Assembly (NCBI GenBank): GCA_023846275.1
Contig: CM043865.1
Span: 30,547,912-30,611,911 of the forward strand
Source: Vanilla planifolia
Taxonomy: Eukaryota; Streptophyta; Magnoliopsida; Asparagales; Orchidaceae
Reading direction: 5' to 3'
DNA length: 64,000 nt
The first letter of the stretch is position 1. Each line of letters starts with the position of its first letter. The notes below the pieces were generated by a model. That model saw nothing but the letters and a program-made list of their open reading frames with translations, was not told the origin of the DNA and searched no databases. Below, piece by piece: positions 38,551 to 52,000 of this stretch. The position numbers and the translations under genes were made by a program.

Positions 38551-39279
38551 CAAGTAGGCTATCATGACCCTATTATACTAAGTACTAACTTTCATTTTTT
38601 CTTTATTACCAAATAGTTAAGTTAAATTTTTAGATGTAATTTTTTTATGTATTTCAAACATTTCATTCCATCCTTTTACATATAACAAAGAAAGACAAAT
38701 ATACCATATGATAAATAACACATAATACCATAAACATCATCTTAAATTATAAGTATTTTCAATTAATAAAAGGTATTTCAAAAAACTAAATAAAATAATA
38801 CTATTATATTATATCACAAGTTATTAGATTTACTTATCTAATTTTGTAAAATAATTTTTTTATTTGATTCTAAATTTTTTATAATAAAATATGTATAAAA
38901 TGATCAATATGTATCATACAAATAATATTATTCTTAAGTCATTTTATTCTTATAAATTAATTCTTATGTCTTAGGTTTTTTCTGTAGATCGTACTTATAC
39001 CATTTGCCAATCGTATCGTACCAAGATCAGTTAACCAATTCAACTTTTTGGATTAATAAATTTTACTTTAAGAATAAATATATTATGATATTATTATCAA
39101 CTCTATGCTATAGTAACAATGCCCCTCATACTAGTATGTTGCAAAAAATCATCTAGTATGTTCCAAAAAATTGTTTAGTACGATATCTTTATAGCTTCGC
39201 ATAGCCTCACAGCTTAAGCTCTTCGTACTAAATGATACAAGTCACTATACTAATATGAACCTTTCTTATGACAAATCCT

Positions 39280-39640
39280 ACACTCTTCTTCCTTTTCTCT
39301 AATGCAACACCTTGTCTCTCTCTCTCTCTCTCTCCAGCCACCTTGACATCCTCTCTATCTCTCTTCTCTTCTTCCTCTCCTTCTCTCACCAGAATCCTGA
39401 GACTTGCATGGCACAATAGATTAAAAATCAAAACAAATTTATACCACTTTTTTCATCAAAGATGCTAAAACCCTACATTGAAATTCTTCCCTTTTGGTCA
39501 AAGCATAGAGACAATTGTTCTTAAGTTCACACGACCTCGACAGAGATGGCAGCACTTAGGTTTGCTAAAAAAATACTCATGCATGAGAAGGAGTTAGTAT
39601 CTTATAATGTTATAACCAATTATGGAATTATTTTTTTATT
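39280..39640 (+). other. CT-rich leader-like tract followed by a short open frame
   Basis: A pyrimidine-rich stretch with a (TC)n run at 39314-39334 resembles plant 5' UTRs. At 39546 an ATG opens a short frame beginning MAALRFAKKIL that ends after about 30 codons in A/T-rich sequence. It may be the first exon of a decayed gene or chance; no donor or second exon was found. Confidence 0.25.
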
Positions 39641-42600
39641 TTTTTAAAATGCCTTAAAAGTGAGGAAGTTGACTACAAATGTATGCGTATTTATTCACTA
39701 ATTGTTGTCTTCAAAATACACTTTTTAAACTATTGCTGCACCCAATAACATCTTAAAAAATAAAATTAATATTTTCTTCATCTGGTTTTTAGTTGTTTAC
39801 AAATATACCTTTTACCAATTAGATTTGATCTAGACTAAATTTCTAAAATTACAAATATACTCTAACACATCTAACATTCTAATATTTATAAATTTATCAT
39901 TTATCAATCAGATTTAACCTACCCAAAATTTTTAAAATTATAAATCTATCCTGAATTATTTTTTGATAACTACAATTATATGTGCATCTTTAAAATTCAT
40001 AAAAAATTTTCAAAGTCTTCAAAAATTACAAACTTAATATCATTAAGTTTATCTCAAAAAACTCTTTTTTATTAACTAATTTTGAGCATATGATGCACAC
40101 CATAATATTTTATTATTATTTTTATATTGTATTGTATAAACAACTTATTTTAAGAAATTGATTAGATAAATTTAAATCATACTTTTTAAATCCTCTTGGC
40201 TTGATTTTATGGTTTCTCTATTTAATTGGAGTTAAAAATTAAGGGTTATTACACGAATGCCTTTAAAATATTTGATAGAGCCATTGGTGGTCCAATGAAT
40301 ATTTGGTAAGTCTGGTTGAGCCTTTCTGGACTTGAACATTGTTTTAGGCATTGTTGGATGCATCTCATTCAATTGGACCCACTATTAAATGCACACTGCA
40401 CATTCTAACAAAAGGTGTCAAACAATTTGATAAAGTAAAATGGCTTTATTTTGATAGGAAGTATGGCTCCAATAATGGAATGGGTGGTGAAAACCAATAA
40501 AGATATGGAAAAATAAAAGTTTAGATTATGTTGAGATAATTAAAAAGCTATTATGCATGTGTATGCTATGTAATTTTAGAAAATGAGAAGAGATAAAGAA
40601 GAAACTAGACTATTAAAATATTAAATCTGTAGACTGCATGGTTTATCTATGCATATAATATGATGTACTAGACTACTAAAATATTAAGTCTGTAGACTGC
40701 ATGGTTTATCTATGCATATAATATAAAGTTATCATGTATATTCACAATCTATGGAATCGATACATGATCAATGATTGATGTATTTGAGTGGCATGATTAC
40801 CATTTATCAAGCAAGTCAAAGAATGTATTATGTGTTACATGTAAGTATGCCATTATAATGCAAACAATACAAAATAAACATGTTTTTATGAAAAAGAAAA
40901 ATTGACTAATAAGCCAATTAATATGAAAAACTAAATAAGTTGGTGAAAATAATGAAATAGAAAATGACTTAAGAGAAAGAAAAGATTAAAGATTGCTATT
41001 GAAGAGAAAGAACACACTAATGAAGCAAGAATTCTTATACTATGATATATGCTAATGTTTGTGCATTTATAGTTTGAAAGATAAAAGTTATGGTTCCGCA
41101 TGTAACCAAGTATTATCAAAAAAATGAGATAGCTACTTGGTTATCAATGAAATAGGACAAGTAAGTTGATTACATAAAGGCATTAACTTGAATAAGAATA
41201 AAAAACTGAGCCTTGCAAGACAAAATCACATAAAAGAATTGTTAAAATTTGTGTTTTTATTGTAGTCACGTATTTTCAAAAAGGGTAGTAGACAAGCCAC
41301 CATAAAGTTATTAATTTAGATAAGAGGAAATAGGTTCAGTAAGAAAGATCATATCAAAAAAGAAAATATCTGAAAATTTTGCATTAGATGTGAAGTTCAT
41401 GTGTAGTTGGTAAAATGATGATATCTAACATATTACAATTATGAAATACCAATTGATGTATCAACTTGATCAAAAAATTACATCGTTTCATAAAGTGATG
41501 ATTGTGCTAGTTTTTACCTATTAAGCTTATAACGGTTGACTCAGTTTTCATTGGCTAAATATTTTAGATACAATGAATTCATTACACAAGAAGAATGAGA
41601 AATAATGAGAGTAGATAAAATAACAAAATTGAGAAAGATATTATAAACCTTGATATCTATCTATTATAAATATTGTTTACCCAAAAAAATTTAAGATGAT
41701 GTCGTAGTTGTATTTCGATTTTGGCTATGATCAAACATTTAATATTATTTTATTACAAGTTGGTATTTTATATTGTGAGTTTTGGTTTGAATCCTCATGA
41801 GGTACATATTTTTTGCTTCAATGAAACATTACTTTAATTAAATATGTTGTAAATTTAGATTATTATGAAAATATTATTGGAAAAAATGATAGAGAAAATA
41901 TGTTTTAGTTGTGTATGGTTTTAGTCATAATCTTTGACTCTTGGGTGGTCGTACAAACTCAATGGCATCACATTTATGTTGATTTATTAATGTTTAAGCA
42001 ATCCATGCTTCTCAAACAATTGTAACAAATGTAACACTTCTTAATAGTTAGACAATTTTAATATCAATGACATATATCACAATGTTATATAGTCTTTAGT
42101 GTCTAAACTTTTGTAGTATGATACAATGCCTGCTCCTATCCTAAACTATAAAGCAATTTCTTTTTTATTAATTCATTTTTGGGTAATAAATTAATATCTA
42201 AGATGACTTCTATAACAAGAAAAGATTGTTGGATTCATTTTGATGATTCAAGTATATAATAATTAAACATTTTGAATTTATCCTACTTAATGCCAAAATA
42301 TTGCGCATGGTTATCTTAAATAAATGTAGTCATTACAACATCTTTGAAATGTACATTACATTGACATTATTTTGCTTTTATTTTCTCTCCCTTCCAGACA
42401 ACTGCTATTCTGTTTTGGGTTTTTCCAAGTCAAGCATAGCATACAGCTGATACAGAAGCAATTAATATAATTAAAAGTACATACTGTGAGTGGTATGAAG
42501 GGACTAAAAGTAATAAGGATTGCAGTTTAACTCTTGAAGTAAAATTACACATGATGTTAGTTGCATCAAATGTCTCAGCCAAATATCAAACATCAAGAAA

Positions 42601-43029
42601 TACATATAATTACGACACCCATACTGCAGTACCTTCCACATTGACAACAATATTGTGCATGAATTTATTAAAATTTTTTGAACATTACTGAAGCAACATG
42701 ATAACTGAACATCCAATAAAGCCCTTAATTGAATCAAAACATGGGATTATTTTGGTAATTGTTCTCCATCAAAAAACGCGTGTATAACTAGAGCTGTGAT
42801 CAGATGTCAATCCTTGAAAAAGGTAAATTAGCAACACACACCTCGCACTTCAAAACTTTAAGAACTAAAGCAACCATTCACTACACACGGCTTATCAAGC
42901 TGTCTTGCTTGCTCAAGCAAGAATAATAGAAAAAAGAAATAGCGAAATACACAGGGGAAGGGGAAACATAAATACACTTCCCTATCGCACAAAGACCGAT
43001 ATACAGAGCAAACAAAATCATGTTTGAAT
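39641..43029. other. AT-rich intergenic stretch downstream of MAP3K-epsilon
   Basis: No recognisable gene. It holds a recent 63-bp tandem duplication at 40604-40725. The part next to 43029 should include the 3' UTR of the MAP3K-epsilon gene; sequence composition becomes less extreme after about 42370. Confidence 0.45.
40604..40725. repeat. 63-bp tandem duplication, two nearly identical copies
   Basis: The block starting ACTAGACTA at 40604 recurs at 40667 with only about two or three differences over some 59 bases (CTGTAGACTGCATGGTTTAT is identical in both). The low divergence indicates a recent event. Confidence 0.93.
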
Positions 43030-46000
43030 CTACAAAACAGTGTTGATGTGAAGAGCTTTGAGTAGGGCTGTCGCCATTTGCTTGACTAGGACTTGTCCTC
43101 CAGATCGCTGCCCATCTCTACGCTCCTCAATCAAATTCTGGAGCTTTTGAGGAAGGTCGTTTTCCACTATGAGCTGCTTTGGTCTTGGGTGATGCTCGTA
43201 AACAGCCTTCAGCATAAAACATGAGAAAGTTCTAAGCTTGCACAAGAAAATGCAAATGACCATGTTTCTCAATTATCGTAACATAAGCCAACCTTTATCA
43301 ACTTCAGAAGATTGAGTCGAGCAATAGCATCCTGGTGATCAAGTCTTGAAATGAGCAGAGTTGTCAGACCATTTGTGGCCATTGCAGTATTTATCCGTGA
43401 AGATTTTCTGAATAGTTTAATAGAATAAACATCAAACAAATAGAAGAAGAAAGAGAAAGGCTTCAAATTTGAAGCTAGAGTAAACGATGCCCATGAAATG
43501 GTTAGTAAAGCGTACGTAATAATCTTCAAGAAAGGCTCCAAAATGTTAACAAAATATTGTTCGGGGCACTTTTGGAAGAATTTCACCAACTTCTGGATGG
43601 CATCTTTCTTCAAAAGGGCTTGTTCAACTTTCCTATGATCATTGTCATGAGCCAAGCAGACAGCAAGAGAATCTAATGCGGTCACAGCCCATGCTTCATC
43701 CTCCAAAAGATTTAGATATATGTCTAATCCACCGTGAGCCCTTAGCTGCTCCCTTGAGTTTCTGGAGGCATGAGCCATGTCACAAAGAAGAGGCAATGCA
43801 CACTGTTTCAGTGGTGAATCTGACATGATAAAGTGCATTAGATGAGGAATTATTCCATTCTCTGCAGCTTGCTCTTGTCTCCTCTTGTTTATCTTGCAAA
43901 GGTTAAATAATGCACTAAGGACCTGAAATTTCAATAGTAATGACATCAGAAATTAGGTTTGACGGAGAATCTGCCACATCGCCAATAAAGTGCAAAATAC
44001 TATTATTATCATAGTTCATTATAAAACTGAACTGTCAGAAACTAAATAATTATACAACTGGATTACAGAGTGCTTTATTTGCTACTACTGCGATTATAGA
44101 GAAAACAATGATACCTCAAAGGACCAAGTTACAAAAACAAAGATACCGTAAAAGAAAATTAATATTCTGTATGAATGGTTTAATGAGAAAGAGGTCAAAA
44201 CCAAAAAGAACAATTATCATTCCACTAATGAGCTTGATCAAGGCAGCTTCATTTTACCCATATCCATTTCCAAGCCCATTAATTTTTACTATTAAAAAAA
44301 AAATTGAAGTGCATAATAACAACAAACAAAAATAAGTCATAAGGGGTGTTTGCCATATGAACAGCATTCTATTTTATCCATTAATAACAATTTACTTATG
44401 TTCAAACATGCCATCAAGTCTTTCCTAATCATTTCTCATCACATCTTTTAGGCAACCTTCCCCTACAATCATAAAGGAAAATTGACACAAGACATCTCAT
44501 AACAGGAGCACTAAGCAACTTCCAAGTAATATATTCAAATGATCTACTCCCACAATCCCTAAACTTATCCTTGATAAATGATTAAACTTTCTCCAAAAAA
44601 AACTCATTTCTAATCGTCTTCTATTCATAACACTAATTTGCATAACATTTTTAAACTTCATATATCAACATTTTGTATCATATAGCATTATAGATCATAC
44701 TATAATTTTATAAATTTCTTTCAATCTTTTGATTTGTTCGGACAACACGACACGCCAATGATCCTACATTTCATTCAATCTACTTAAATACTATTATTAA
44801 CATTCCTATCAATTTCACCATCCTTTTAAATTATAAAAACATGACAATAAAATCATTTATTTTTCAATTTATGATCTCAATTGTATTCTTATCATAACTA
44901 AACTCTCTATAAATTTAATTATAGATCTAATACAACAAAATCCCTTTGACCTTAAAGTTATTCTCCATGAGTCTAGCTTTGACTTTTAACCCCCATCCCC
45001 TTGTTATATCAAACAAAAAACATACAACAAGGCACTTTACCTTAATATAATATCCATAAATAACACAAAAAAATTAGAAGTTCATGTAGAGCCTTGACGA
45101 ATATTGCTTGAAAGATAATCTCCAAAGGAATTGCCAATGCACAATTTCAAGAAAAGATATTATGCTATTTTCCAAATCCAGACAATATCTCATTGATAAT
45201 CTAAGGATTTAGGGCTAGTCACTAAAGTAGCCCTCGTTTGAATTTTTCTATGAACAGCTATTAAGGGTTATACAATAAATAACATGTTAAGAAAATCATT
45301 ATAATTAAAGAATTCATTAAATGTTTTGGAAACCTGGTAATCAAAGCAAAAAAACAATAGTTTCTCTTAATAAGAGAATTAAAGCCAAGAATTTTGCCAT
45401 ACAGTTCACCTATAGTGATGGTGTTGAAGTATATAGGTTGCATATACAAGTTGACTATCAAAAACTTCAAAAATTATGATCAAGAATTGACGTCCATTAC
45501 TTAGAATCGATGATTTTCTAGACCAATGACAGCATACATGGATTGTCACCAAGGCTGATGCGAAATTAGGATACCAACAAGTTTAAGCAAGCGAACAATA
45601 TAATATGAAGACTACCTTCAATTATCAATAAGGATTGTATGAATAACTTGTTATATCATTTGAACACTATAATGCACCAGTTAACAATGTTCTAAAAGTT
45701 TATGTCAATAATTACATTATTGTTTACCTAAATAATATCTTAATCTATCGCTAAAGTTTTGCAAAGCACAATCAGCATGTGTAAATATAGATTATCTACC
45801 TTGTTCTATCTAGGATTTGAGACAGGAAACACAAAAATCAAAATTGAAGCAGCTAAAGAAAGAGTCGATTGGGATTGGATAAGGACAAAAAACATGATAG
45901 ATGTTGAGAATTTCATAGGAGTCCAACAATATTTACATGACATCGCTCAAGTCAATAAGTGGCTCTAGTTAACGTTGAAAAGAGAACATTCAACTCATTA

Positions 46001-49000
46001 AACACAATCATCCCTGTAGCACCGATAATAGCCCTACCCATCTACATCAACAATTTGAGTTTAAGTGCATCTGGCTACATGCTGAACTCATGCTTTTATA
46101 ACAAGAGAGACAGATAATATAATACTCAGATTTTACAAGGTACACAAAGAGTTACCCAAAAAAGACAGAACTGTTGGCATTACATCAGGTTGTGAAGCAT
46201 TACAGGCCATATCTACTAGGGGCAAAGAAATGATCATATATTCCAATGACAAAGCATTTCAGTTATTGAAAACATAGAAAAAAGTGAAAATTCGAAATGG
46301 ATGATTTACTTGCAATGATACAACTTAGTTGTGAAGCACAAAGGAGTCCACAATAAACTCATCAGCAAGCTATTAAGATCCATGATAAGTAATCTATGTT
46401 TATCCTCAATTAGAGGAGCACAAGCTATATATGTCCAAATATTAAACTCTTTACAATAAGTTATAGATCGGAACTCTCTGCATTCCACAAACTCGGAATT
46501 CACTCCACCAGATGAGCTATTATATCATGGACACAAACTTTGCATTCCACAAAACAAAAACTGGTTGAAGTGCATACAAGAAGCTCATAAATCAGAAATA
46601 TCAGGATACTACAGTGTTATTAAGACTGTTTCGAAGCTGCAAAGGTACGTGTATTGGTCCAAGAGGAAATAAGGAAAACTTCATTTAAGGGTAAGACTCT
46701 AGCATCACAAAGCTAATCAATTCGAAGTAAGGCTTGTACATACCATTACTGATACTCAGGTCTTCATTGGAAAAGAATCTTCATGGATTCTCTAAGAGGC
46801 TTCCTAACAACAATATAAGGTCACAAACATTTGTTTGTGATTGTAACTGAATCCTCTAAGATGGAAAGAGATGAAGAGTGAAAAGGTAACAATTATTCTT
46901 TGAGAATATATGTGTACATCATGTATTGCTAACAAGAATACTGTTTGACCAAGACACTTACTTTTTAAGCATAATTTGGTGAACTTTTTGGCCAATGATG
47001 AACATGACACTACAAAAAATAGTCTACCATTCACAGGACAAAAACCAAATTGAGATCATAAATCAAGTGATTAAATATCTGTTGAGGTATATAACTCACA
47101 ACCCAAAGTAATAGGATGAGAATCCATCTTATACCCAATTTTCTTATGATCGACACTTCATAATTTGATTGGATATATCTCATTCGAGGTATGTTTAGAA
47201 TAGATACCACTACATTCAATTTGATTTGGAATTCCCAATCAACACCTCCAACGGAGACAAAGAACCAAATAGTTGAAAGCGTAGAAATTTATTGAGAATA
47301 TTAGAAATATACACACTACTTCCAAGAAGTAACTGAAACCAACAAAAAGTTCCAAAGAAAGACACAAAAGGCATCTTATCAAGAAGCAACTTGACAGTGT
47401 ATATCTAATATGATTACATAATAGGAACCAATGAAGGTTGAAAGGAGGAAATTGAAGCCAAACAAGTGTGGTTCATTCCAAGTTGTGAAAAAAATCAATA
47501 AATTCTTACCAGCTGGAATTGTTATAATACATAGAAATCCAATGAATGATGAATGTCCAGAACTAAAAGCCTTTTGAGCCTCTACAATTGATGAAGAATC
47601 TCAAGAGACATAATCACTTATAAATGAGCTCAAGATGGAAATTAAAAATTAACTTTTGAAATCCTCAAAAAGAAGGAATGTAGAATCAAAGATCAACCTA
47701 GAATAAAATTCCACATACCCTTGAGACAAATTGTAGCAATTTTAAAAGGAGTAATCAACCCATAGAGAGGCATAAGCCCTCAAGCAAAGTATACCAAGTA
47801 CATGTACCAAGGAAGATATTTATTTTGATGAGCTCTACATTAGGAATGTTATTCAAAAGAACCCAAGAACAAGAAAGTTATTCAAATGAGCTCGAGAGTA
47901 GGAAGCAAAAATAAAATATCAAGAAGTTAAGAAAAAGTGAAATTACGAACACAAACAAGTTTGATGTAAGAAGCAATCAAGCAAAGGTGATATACACCTC
48001 GATTAGGATTATGCCTTGGGCAAAGGAAAAGCAAACTAGGTTATGAGGGAAGCATGAGCCTAATAGAAGAAGAAAAGACTCCAAGAACCCCCATGGGAAA
48101 TAGGATGGACTTGAGAAACATACTAGGAAGCTAGTAATATTACTTAAAAATACTCTCCAACAGACGTGCTAAAATACTACAAATATGAGCAAATAATATG
48201 TTACTTTCCAAATCAGAAAGAGGAAAAACTACTGATTACTGGATAATCCAAGATTTCAAGCATATTCTTTGAACCATCCAAATTTAAATTTTACTATAGG
48301 ATTATACTATTAAAAACACAATAACAAGACCATTATAATTAAAAAATTCAAGTAATCTTTTGAAACCTTGGCAATCAAAACAAAGAAGCATAACCTTTTA
48401 CCTTCTATATTCTATTCTTACTATGTTCCTCTTTTATTGTTGCTAGTATTCACTATCAATTCAAAAACAATCCTACAACAAATCCCTACCTTATGATTGT
48501 GAACAACAATAGAAGGGCCTTGCACACATCAAAGATTTTTCTTAAAAAGATTTTCCAAGTGCTTCATGCTCCATTATATGCCTTCCTCTAGGTCAATAAC
48601 ATTACCTAAAGATCTTTTCTCGTACTAAATTTCTCTATTAAACCTCCCAATGAATTAAAACTAAATAAATGAAAAGGATCTTTAGCCAACTTATATGGTT
48701 GAAACATGATGCAAAGTAAACAATTGCGAGAAACAATATATGTTATATTGGGTGGTTTGCATTGCATAGAATTCTGCAAACCACATTTTAAAAAACAAAA
48801 TAAGGACTTTCATTTGGACATAACGTAGCTGTAAAAATCATACCCACATGAATCAGGGTAAATGATCAAAACAAAAAAACTCAAAATAATCTCAAAACAT
48901 TAATTAGCATACTGGTTAGCTAGTTGAAATGCCCTGAAAAAAAAAACAAATTACAAAGGGAATTAACAAAAGAAAACAAGGGATGAGATCAAAATCACTA

Positions 49001-52000
49001 GCCAGAGGAAACATAGATACCTGCTTGAGCGAAGGGATCCCTATCCAGGAATTGGAAACACATTTGCAAAGTATACAATAGTAAGACATAAACGATAATG
49101 CAGAAAATTTCATGTTAACTAAATAATATCTATAAAAAAGGAGCTTCATTACATCATAGAAAGTTCACATACTTCATTGTGTATTTGAGAAACAAAAGGT
49201 CCTTCGTGGAGTTCAAGATTGGGAATCAGATGTTTGATTGCATCTGCACGCTGGAGATACTCTAAGCAGTGTGGATCCCCAGAAAGATGATTGATGCACT
49301 TGAGGATCTGAATTCATAAGCAATAAAAAGAGTCAAAGCCATTAATACTCTTATAAATCAAAGGCTAACTTGGTATGAGCATCAGCTTTGACAGCACCTT
49401 CAATAGAATTCGAGCCTCTATCTTATTGAACATTTGAAAAAGCCGAGACAGCAAGCTTTGGCTGCACATATAGGATTTTACAGTGGAATCAGCTTGGGCA
49501 AACTCTAGCAAAAGATCTGCAACCTTTTCAAGGTACTCTCTTGCAACATCAGCATTTAGGGATGACACCATTTGTGAAAGCAACCCAGAGGATGTTGTAC
49601 TACCTGGTCTAGCATTAAGAACACCAGATCCAGACAACACTCCTGATGCTGTTTGAGAAGCAACACCAGAAGTTGAAGCACAGTCATTTGAAGTTGTTGT
49701 TGAGCCAACTGATTGGGGTAAAACCTTCTTGCTTGCTCTCTTTGATAATTTTCCATTGAAATCTGCATTTCCAATTTCCCTCCCTTGTCTAGAGACCTCT
49801 GGAATTTTACATAACAACAGCTAAATGTATCATTACCACAAATGTATGGTAATAGGCATGACACAAAGTGTATCATAAACCAATCAGAATCTTATGCGTT
49901 CAAGAAATAGCAAATAATCTTTATTCTAAGGTCTTTTAAATTACTAATATACGCTATTCGGTAACACTGACATTATTTTAGCAGAATTCCACTATTGACT
50001 GTTTTGATATTGGAAACGGATACAAGAAAGGAAAGATTTATACATTAAAAATTTGGAAATGGATTATCATCAAAAAATTTTAGGAAACGGATAAGGGCAG
50101 GCCACAATAACAACAAATAAGTTTACTTTATCTATAAGAATATTTGACAAACAAAGAGATGAGATAATCCAAGCAAAGGCTACTTTCTTAGTGCCAGGAT
50201 TATCATTATGTATTTTTTTTAATTTTTTCCTTTTGATCACACATGTGAACTTGTGATATACCTACGTGAGCTTTCATGTCAGGAGCTCAACAAAAGGAAC
50301 TTTCAGACACTTCTAGAAATGCACAGCATATCAAACAAGACAGTTTTGGGTTCTGAAATGTTGAAATGCAAGGCGTGAAGCAGGATGGAGCTTGTTCTAT
50401 GTTCAACCAAACATAACTTGTGATTAATCAGATAGACTATACATTCAAATGTATTCTACTATGGAGGTGGCCAACTTGTATTTACAGCTTGGTTCAATCT
50501 CCTTCCTAAAAACAAATCCATTTCTGCTTTGGTGTGCTTCCAAGGAGTAATTGCTGATTGATGCTAAATCCAATGGAAGGAATTTGTATTGCATAAGTGA
50601 AACATACAAAGGACATTGTACAAAATGTTGAAATGGTGTTGCCCTGGCCTTTAAAATAGTGCAAGATGCAATATTTATCTTCTCCTGTTTTTTGTTAAAA
50701 TGATACATGATTGAATATTGCATAAGCTCACTAGAAGTAAGTTATAAAAGTAAAGAATACTTTAAGTGTACTCCCATGAAGTATACAGAGATTGACGTTC
50801 TTCATGAATGAATAATTACAGACAAGTATTATACAAGGATAATTACAAACTTATCACTATGTATACATAAAGTGTGCAGTCTCAATCTTTTTGTATACAA
50901 TTCCATTAGATAGTGCTTATAATGGTACATTTGTAGTATAGTTATTTTAAATTTAAGGTATACAATATGCATAAAGTATATTTTATTCACGAATTCTGTG
51001 TATTTACAGTATAGCTCTATAATTAGAATGATATAGATCATGCATACTTAAAGTTAAGAAGTATACTTAATGTGTACTATACCAAAAACAGTACACTTAC
51101 AAATAATATACCAAGTGAAGTACATTTAATGTGAAAATATTTAAAATGGTACACATAATATACAAACTTTTTATAAAACTAAAACATATATTAAATGTAC
51201 ACATTTAAAATTTTTAGTAATGTACACAGGAAAAAAAATTACACTCTAAAGGTACAAAAACTAAAGCTGATCTTATATTACAGTATATATGTATAATATA
51301 CATTTTATGCATACTTACATGAACTATATATAAATATATAACAAATATTCAACTAAAACACTTCAATATTACACAATAACTATTCATATATTACATTTTA
51401 TGACACTTCTATAAACTATACTTCAAAAGTAAAATAAGTATGTATTAAAAATACTTATAAATCTAAATGAAAAAAAATACATAATAAATAAAAAAGATAT
51501 ACTCCATGGATACTTACATATTGTGTATTTCAAAATAAATAAGTATACTAAAAATGTGCAAGTGCCATGTAATGAAATTATACACATAATTTATAACAAT
51601 AACATATATAAATTAAGTTTAATTAACTATACTAGTATACTTTTGCAAATACATTTTAAGTAATTGTGCAAGAATTCATTCATGTGGAATGCCACTTCAG
51701 GTATACCTAATGATAAGTATACTTATGTGGGTACACATAAGTTCAGTCATGTGGAACATCATATTACCAGAAATTAAAAGAAGAAAACAACTCACAAACT
51801 ACACTATATTAAAAGTACATTAGAAGTGCACATGTCAACAACTCCATAGTTTCACATGCAATCCTCTTCATACACAGTGTTCCAATGGAAGTGAGTACAA
51901 GAGTTCCATTATTCCTTTCTTTATTTTCTCCTCATTTCTCTAATATTTTACTCTTTTCACTGCATCATCTAAGTCTAAATATGCATGCTCATTTTTTTAC

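Larger units (their letters stand above)
33679..39270. other. AT-rich intergenic stretch with repeat debris
   Basis: No intact gene on either strand. A zone at 35330-36000 is dense in ATACGAT/CGTATCAT words. A purine-rich tract (36940-37050) precedes sequence that ends in a possible PBS/LTR edge near 37738-37755. A three-copy tandem repeat lies at 38378-38550. Nothing here yields a recognisable protein. Confidence 0.45.
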
